Assembly: GCF_019711375.1 (NCBI RefSeq)
Contig: NZ_CP081295.1
Location: 1,054,001-1,118,000, forward strand
Direction: 5' to 3'
Length of the DNA stretch: 64,000 nt
From: Qipengyuania aurantiaca
GTDB taxonomy: Bacteria; Pseudomonadota; Alphaproteobacteria; Sphingomonadales; Sphingomonadaceae
Within the stretch, counting starts at the first letter, position 1. Each line of letters starts with the position of its first letter. Shown here one piece after another: positions 60,149-64,000 of the stretch. The notes beneath the pieces are model-generated. The model saw nothing but the letters and a program-made list of their open reading frames with translations, searched no databases and was not told the DNA's origin. Both the position numbers and the translations under genes were made by a program.

Positions 60149-60462
60149 TCCGGTTCCCCCTCGAGACCCCCAAGCCATTCTTGCGTACCCTTGCTGGCCT
60201 GGCAGGGCCATCCGACTATTGCCGGGGTATCGTACGGGTGCAAGGCCTCAAGCCGCGCCATGGCCCGCTCGAGCAGTCGCGCGTCGGTCTTGATCAGGGC
60301 GGGTGTCTCTTCGCCCGAGCCTCGCTCGCCGTCCCAGCTGAAGAGCGAAACTATGCCCGCCCCGATGTTGATGCAGCCGATCAGGCCTTCGTCGAGCAGG
60401 GTTGCGCCCACCGACTCTGCGCTCTCCCCGTCGGGGAAGGGGCAATAGATCAGCGCCGTCAT
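60145..60462 (-). CDS. cutA: Divalent-cation tolerance protein CutA
   Basis: 105 residues. It has the CutA core MTALIYCPFPDGESAESVGA, LIGCINIGAGIVSLFSWDGE and LHPYDTPAIVGWP. CutA forms a trimer with a PII-like fold; its role in copper tolerance is uncertain. The ATG at 60462 lies four bases inside the end of ctaA. The gene is followed by an exported unknown with GTGA overlap. Confidence 0.9.
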   Translation of the reverse strand: MTALIYCPFPDGESAESVGATLLDEGLIGCINIGAGIVSLFSWDGERGSGEETPALIKTDARLLERAMARLEALHPYDTPAIVGWPCQASKGTQEWLGGLEGEPE

Positions 60463-61481
60463 TCGCTCCGTCCGAGGGCGTGCGCGCCCCAGGCGTAAGC
60501 GGCGACCAGTAAGGCCCCGACCAGCTGGTGCAGCACTGCAAGATGGAATTCGACGCCGCTCATCACGGTCGCGATGCCGAGCAGGATCTGGGTCCCGAAC
60601 GCCGCATGGATGGCGAGCGACGCCTTGCGGTTCACCGGCTTCACCTTGCGCGCCATGAGGACGAGCGCTGTGACCGCTACCCAAGCCCACCAGCGATGCA
60701 TCCAATGAATGAGGAAGGGGTCGTGGGTGAGCGCCCAGAACAGCCCCCGCGAGCTGTCGAATTCGGGCAGGAAGCGGCCCTGCATCAGCGGCCAGCTGTC
60801 CGAGGCAAGCCCGGCGTTGAGACCCGCCACCCAGGCTCCGAGCAGCAATTGCACAAAGAGGATGATCCCGGTCCACGTCGCCACCGGGCGCAGGCGCGCC
60901 GGCGTGGTGTCGCCCTTTGCCAGCGCCTTGAGGTCCAGCGCGGTCCAGATGAGGCCGCCGAGCAGGATGAGCGCGGTGCAGAGGTGGATCGCGAGGCGGA
61001 AATGGCTGACATCGGTACGCGTCTCGAGGCCTGAGGCGACCATCCACCAACCGAAGCTGCCCTGCAGGCCGACCAGCGCCACCAGCGCGAAGAGCCGCCA
61101 GAAATAGCCCTGCGGAATGATCCTGCGCACCGCAAAGATCGCCAGCGGCACCGCCAGCGCGAGCCCGATCAGGCGGCCGAGCTGGCGATGGATCCATTCC
61201 CACCAATAGATCGACTTGAACGCTTCCAGATCCATCCCCGCCGGACCGTTGATCTGCGTGTATTCGGGAATCTGCTTGTAGAGCCCGAATTCGGCCTGCC
61301 AGTCGGCCTCGCTCATCGGCGGCAGCGCACCCAGCAGCGGCTTCCATTCGGTAATCGACAAGCCGCTTTCGGTAAGGCGCGTAATGCCGCCCACCGTCAC
61401 GATGATCACGACAAGCGCGGCGACGGCGAAAAGCCAATTGGCCAGCAGGTTCGGGCGGGCGCGGGAAACACTCTCGGTCAT
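60459..61481 (-). CDS. ctaA: Heme A synthase CtaA (COX15-like)
   Basis: 340 residues, with about eight membrane helices. Conserved histidines for heme binding occur in YWWEWIHRQLGRLIGLAL, SHFRLAIHLCTALILLGG, FLIHWMHRWWAWVAV and EFHLAVLHQLVGALLVA. It hydroxylates and oxidises heme O to heme A for cytochrome oxidase. The start MTESVSRARPN was chosen over a longer frame (to 61610) that covers the intergenic promoter region. cutA overlaps its 3' end. No cox genes lie nearby. Confidence 0.93.
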   Translation of the reverse strand: MTESVSRARPNLLANWLFAVAALVVIIVTVGGITRLTESGLSITEWKPLLGALPPMSEADWQAEFGLYKQIPEYTQINGPAGMDLEAFKSIYWWEWIHRQLGRLIGLALAVPLAIFAVRRIIPQGYFWRLFALVALVGLQGSFGWWMVASGLETRTDVSHFRLAIHLCTALILLGGLIWTALDLKALAKGDTTPARLRPVATWTGIILFVQLLLGAWVAGLNAGLASDSWPLMQGRFLPEFDSSRGLFWALTHDPFLIHWMHRWWAWVAVTALVLMARKVKPVNRKASLAIHAAFGTQILLGIATVMSGVEFHLAVLHQLVGALLVAAYAWGAHALGRSE

Positions 61482-61597
61482 GGGCCGCAGGTGTTTGCCG
61501 CGCGCGCGCGTTTTCGCAAGTGCAAATGGCTCAATCGGCGTAGCGCGCACGGCAAGCGACGAACTGCGTTCTTTTTTGCAACCCGCTCTTGTAACAG

Positions 61598-61610
61598 GTG
61601 ATACTATCAC
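61598..61610. promoter_or_regulatory. Perfect palindrome GTGATA-C-TATCAC in the ctaA/merC divergent region
   Basis: GTGATA and TATCAC flank one C. TGATACTAT inside it resembles an extended -10 box (TACTAT), and the merC start is 15 bases downstream. The position over a -10 suggests repression of merC by a metalloregulator. The Zur/Fur identity is not shown. Confidence 0.5.
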
Positions 61611-61624
61611 ATATCTAACGTGAC

Positions 61625-62029
61625 ATGTTGCAACGCGCCATCAATCCGATTCGGGAGCGGCTGGACCGCATCGGCATTGGCCTTTCCGGCTTGTGCGCGC
61701 TGCATTGCCTCGCCAGCATCGTGCTGGTGTCGGGCCTCGGCATCGGCGGCGAGTTCTTTCTCGCGCCGGAAATCCATCGCTGGGGTCTGGTGATTGCAAC
61801 GCTCGTAGCCGCCGTCGCCATCGGCTGGGGCGCTCTGCGCCACCGGATGGCCATGCCCTTCGTCATCGCCATGACCGGGCTTACCTTCATGGGAGCCGCT
61901 TTGGCCGTGCCGCATGGCTACAAGGAAGCGGTGCTGACGATCATTGGCGTTGCGCTGGTCTCGCTCGGCCACATCCTCAATATGCGCCATTGCCACTCCA
62001 CCGCTTGCAAGGAGCGCTGCGGGGACTAA
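61625..62029 (+). CDS. MerC domain-containing membrane protein
   Basis: 134 residues with four membrane segments. IGLSGLCALHCLASIVLVSG contains the C-x-x-x-x-C pair of MerC, and the C-terminal MRHCHSTACKERCGD adds a cysteine/histidine motif. MerC transports mercuric ion in some mer operons, but stand-alone MerC proteins near metal regulators have been proposed as zinc or other metal importers. The start MLQRAIN follows the palindrome by 15 bases. It is followed immediately by thiSG. Confidence 0.87.
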   Translation: MLQRAINPIRERLDRIGIGLSGLCALHCLASIVLVSGLGIGGEFFLAPEIHRWGLVIATLVAAVAIGWGALRHRMAMPFVIAMTGLTFMGAALAVPHGYKEAVLTIIGVALVSLGHILNMRHCHSTACKERCGD

Positions 62030-62041
62030 GTGGCGGGGGCT

Positions 62042-63013
62042 ATGATTGCCCTGACCGTCAACGGCGAAAGCCGCCGCACCGCCGCCACCACCATTGCCCA
62101 GCTCGTTCGCGAGCTCGAACTCGATCCTGCGAAGGTGGCGGTCGAGCACAACGGCACGATTGCGCCGCGCAGCGAGCTCGACACGCACGCGCTTGGCGAA
62201 GGCGATACGCTGGAGATCGTGCATTTCGTGGGCGGCGGGCAGGACGACGACACGTGGAGCGTGGCGGGTCGCACCTTCAAGAGCCGCCTCATCGTCGGCA
62301 CCGGCAAGTACAAGGATTTCCAGCAGAACGCTGCCGCGCTCGAGGCAAGCGGGGCGGAAATCGTCACCGTTGCGGTGCGCCGGGTCAATGTCAGCGATCC
62401 CAAGGCGCCGATGCTGACCGATTACATCGATCCCAAGCAAACCACCTACCTCCCCAACACCGCCGGCTGCTTCACCGCCGACGACGCGATCCGCACCCTG
62501 CGCCTCGCGCGCGAGGCGGGCGGTTGGGACCTGGTGAAACTCGAAGTGCTCGGCGAGGCGAAAACGCTCTATCCCGACATGCGCGAGACGCTGAAGGCGA
62601 CCGAGGTGCTGGCCAAGGAAGGCTTCCACCCGATGGTCTATTGCGTCGACGATCCGATCGCGGCGAAGCAGCTCGAAGAAGCGGGCGCAGTGGCAATCAT
62701 GCCTCTGGGCGCGCCGATCGGTTCGGGCCTCGGCATCCAGAACCAGGTCACGATCCGCCTGATCGTCGAGGGCGCGAATGTGCCCGTGCTCGTCGACGCA
62801 GGCGTCGGAACGGCTTCCGACGCGGCGGTGGCGATGGAACTCGGCTGCGACGGCGTGCTGATGAACACCGCCATTGCCGAAGCGAAGGACCCGATCCGCA
62901 TGGCGCGCGCGATGAAGCTGGCCGTCGAGGCCGGCCGCGACGCCTATCTCGCTGGCCGCATGGGGCGGCGCAAATATGCCGACCCGTCGAGCCCGCTGGC
63001 AGGGCTGATATAA
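62042..63013 (+). CDS. thiSG: Bifunctional sulfur carrier / thiazole synthase ThiS-ThiG fusion
   Basis: 323 residues. The first 65 residues are ThiS ([20 protein letters not shown] ... IVHFVGGG), ending at the Gly-Gly that in free ThiS is thiocarboxylated. The rest is Thi[36 protein letters not shown], the Schiff-base lysine region and [20 protein letters not shown]. It makes the thiazole moiety of thiamine. The fusion means the ThiS Gly-Gly is internal and must be released or used differently. The ATG at 62042 is preferred over GTG at 62030. Confidence 0.92.
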   Translation: MIALTVNGESRRTAATTIAQLVRELELDPAKVAVEHNGTIAPRSELDTHALGEGDTLEIVHFVGGGQDDDTWSVAGRTFKSRLIVGTGKYKDFQQNAAALEASGAEIVTVAVRRVNVSDPKAPMLTDYIDPKQTTYLPNTAGCFTADDAIRTLRLAREAGGWDLVKLEVLGEAKTLYPDMRETLKATEVLAKEGFHPMVYCVDDPIAAKQLEEAGAVAIMPLGAPIGSGLGIQNQVTIRLIVEGANVPVLVDAGVGTASDAAVAMELGCDGVLMNTAIAEAKDPIRMARAMKLAVEAGRDAYLAGRMGRRKYADPSSPLAGLI

Positions 63014-63014
63014 T

Positions 63015-63087
63015 CGGGCCGCAGGCCCGCAAGGCCGACCGGCCGCCCGAGCCTATGCGAGGAAGCCAAGCGACGCGGATGCGTCGC
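63015..63087 (+). repeat. Two hairpins after thiSG
   Basis: CGGGCC-gca-GGCCCG (63015-63029) and GCGACGC-GGAT-GCGTCGC (63070-63087) lie in the 162-base gap downstream of thiSG. Neither has a T run, though an A run follows the second. They could slow transcript decay or mark a Rho-dependent end. Confidence 0.4.
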
Positions 63088-63152
63088 GCCCAGCGTTTGA
63101 GGGCCGAAAAAACCGCCCACCATCAAAAATTAACCATCTTGGCGGAGACTGT

Positions 63153-63175
63153 GATTCGACGAAGGGAATCGAATC
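63153..63175 (+). promoter_or_regulatory. Hairpin enclosing the ribosome site of the next gene
   Basis: GATTCG (63153-63158) and CGAATC (63170-63175) pair with an 11-base loop that contains the Shine-Dalgarno GAAGGG. The 3' arm ends one base before the ATG at 63176. It could control initiation of translation. Confidence 0.45.
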
Positions 63176-63703
63176 ATGGCCGTGACCAATGCCGCATCGC
63201 TGACCATTGCCGAAATGCGCGAGTTCGCCAGCTTCACCGCGGCCGAGCAGCGTTACATCCGGCGCAGCCTCGATATCGGCCTCAGCCGCTGCGACGCGTT
63301 CCGCATCTGGGGGCGCACGCAGGGCGAGACCGCCGCAATCCGCAGCCAGTATGTTGCCTATCAGGAATTGAAGGCGCTGCGCGGCGCGATCCCGCACGAA
63401 TCCGGCTTCGACGCGATCGAGGGCTTCATCGGCAAGATCACCCGCGTGGCCGCCTTCGATCTCGCGCAGGAGCGCATCGAGTGCTTCTCGGCCTTCCGCT
63501 TCCTTTACGAACGCCTGCTCGGCCCTGAGGCACGCCCCTGGCTGCCCAGCGCCTTCTGCGCCGCCGCCGCGCTGCCGCAGATTCGCCCGGAACGCCGCAA
63601 GATGCTCCTCCAAAGCCTGAGCGAAGCCGCCGCGACCGCCCCTGGCTGGTCCGACCGCGCGCCGAGCTTCTTCCCGGAATTCATCGAGGAAGTGGCTGCT
63701 TAG
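63176..63703 (+). CDS. Conserved hypothetical protein
   Basis: 175 residues, MAVTNAASLTIAEMREFASF. It is rich in alpha-helix and without signal or membrane segments. The region QRYIRRSLDIGLSRCDAFRI and WGRTQGETAAIRSQYVAYQE may form a helical domain; the end reads WSDRAPSFFPEFIEEVAA. I do not recognise the family. The gene has its own upstream region with a hairpin (63153-63175) over the ribosome site and a TTAACCAT motif (63130-63137) resembling part of a CtrA site. Base composition is like the neighbours. Confidence 0.7.
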   Translation: MAVTNAASLTIAEMREFASFTAAEQRYIRRSLDIGLSRCDAFRIWGRTQGETAAIRSQYVAYQELKALRGAIPHESGFDAIEGFIGKITRVAAFDLAQERIECFSAFRFLYERLLGPEARPWLPSAFCAAAALPQIRPERRKMLLQSLSEAAATAPGWSDRAPSFFPEFIEEVAA

Positions 63704-63725
63704 TCGGTATTGCTCTAGCATCGTT

Positions 63726-64000
63726 GTGAGTGCGCCAGCTAAGCCATGTGATAACTCGTGCGTGTCACCTCGCCATGTGCCGGACTCCGTCCGAAAGAAG
63801 GGAATTGGTTGTCAGCGCTATTGCCAATGGCTTGAACAGCAAGCGAGGAATTGCCGCGCTCGCGATACCAAGGCAGCACGCCGACCTATCGAAGAATATC
63901 GCGAAGCGATCCACAAAGCAGTGCTCAAGAGCAATGGATTGGATTGCTACACCGGAGAAGAACTAGAGTGGAACCGCCTGAATCATGAAAAGCCAAAGGG
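63726..64000 (+). CDS. HNH-like protein, partial (runs off the window)
   Basis: At least 91 codons from GTG at 63726 with no in-frame stop, so the frame continues past base 64000. The reading is VSAPAKPCDNSCVSPRHVPD, then KKGIGCQRYCQWLEQQARN, then GLDCYTGEELEWNRLNHEKP at the edge. The C-x-x-TGE-type segment near the end is seen at the start of many HNH-nuclease-like proteins, where C-terminal His/Asn would follow. This is a tentative hint only. The stretch from about 63704 is visibly less GC-rich and uses more A- and T-ending codons than the genes before it. Confidence 0.45.
   Translation, partial: MSAPAKPCDNSCVSPRHVPDSVRKKGIGCQRYCQWLEQQARNCRARDTKAARRPIEEYREAIHKAVLKSNGLDCYTGEELEWNRLNHEKPK

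Noticed and set aside
61693..63528. Plus-strand frame of 611 codons over merC and thiSG
   Set aside because: Arg- and His-rich shadow in another frame of merC and thiSG, which are well supported.
63730..63966. 78-codon frame beginning at 63730
   Set aside because: The frame from GTG 63726, open to the window end and with coherent composition and a CYTGE motif, is the better candidate.
1..64000. CRISPR arrays, insertion sequences, prophage genes, tRNA and rRNA genes
   Set aside because: I looked in all intergenic gaps and saw no regularly spaced repeats, transposase-like frames, or tRNA cloverleaf sequences. A tRNA covariance search was not possible here and would be decisive.

Overview
The window is a GC-rich, densely packed stretch of bacterial chromosome. 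It suggests an alphaproteobacterium of the order Sphingomonadales, probably Erythrobacteraceae-like. This rests on family content and gene order: a Caulobacter-style parB-parA-rsmG-mnmG-mnmE ... rho-hemJ-hemE | ppsR-maf-aroE-coaE-dnaQ block, a Suv3-type helicase, a PopZ/DUF2497 protein, DUF1192, DUF1491 and DUF6489 proteins, UrcA, CarD, a MerC protein and a fused ThiS-ThiG. No species was assigned. I saw no rRNA, tRNA, CRISPR array, transposase or prophage gene. The longest stretch without a gene is the 273-base hemE-ppsR gap.

Left part (1-25.4 kb). A cut-off LpxH-like hydrolase and a quinone oxidoreductase are followed by clpA, a NatAB-type ABC exporter, and a two-gene DNA-repair pair (MBL exonuclease plus ATP-dependent ligase). 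A minus-strand overlapping operon follows: hemB, three GNAT acetyltransferases, a gamma-carbonic anhydrase and a DUF167 protein. Then come an M23 peptidase, a Suv3-like helicase with an S4 RNA-binding protein and ferredoxin fdxA, a YihY membrane protein, carD, two lipoproteins, a Sua5-type tRNA t6A enzyme, an acyl-CoA dehydrogenase and a sugar-dehydrogenase-like beta-propeller.

Origin region (25.5-43 kb). parB, parA, rsmG, mnmG and mnmE run leftward and carry four parS palindromes, three of them inside coding sequence. rho, hemJ and hemE also run leftward. From 37.87 kb ppsR, maf, aroE, coaE, dnaQ, hpf, a thioesterase and DUF1491 run rightward. The hemE-ppsR gap has an AT-rich dyad, DnaA-box-like and W-box-like motifs and six GANTC sites, so it is a strong candidate for the replication origin.

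Right part (43-64 kb). This holds a SleB-type cell-wall hydrolase, xth, erpA and a CBS protein in one operon, an S9 peptidase, PopZ/DUF2497, TolC and a Pcm-like methyltransferase, class I fumarase, a LytS/LytTR two-component pair, a UrcA protein, a diacylglycerol-kinase-like protein and a phosphoesterase, rplM-rpsI, cutA with a coupled unknown, ctaA, merC and thiSG. At the edge are an unknown protein and a truncated HNH-like gene in lower-GC DNA.

Most of the window is housekeeping. The less ordinary material is non-coding: the origin with its parS cluster, and a set of precise inverted repeats at gene starts. The clearest is an intrinsic-terminator hairpin whose 3' arm contains the next gene's start codon.
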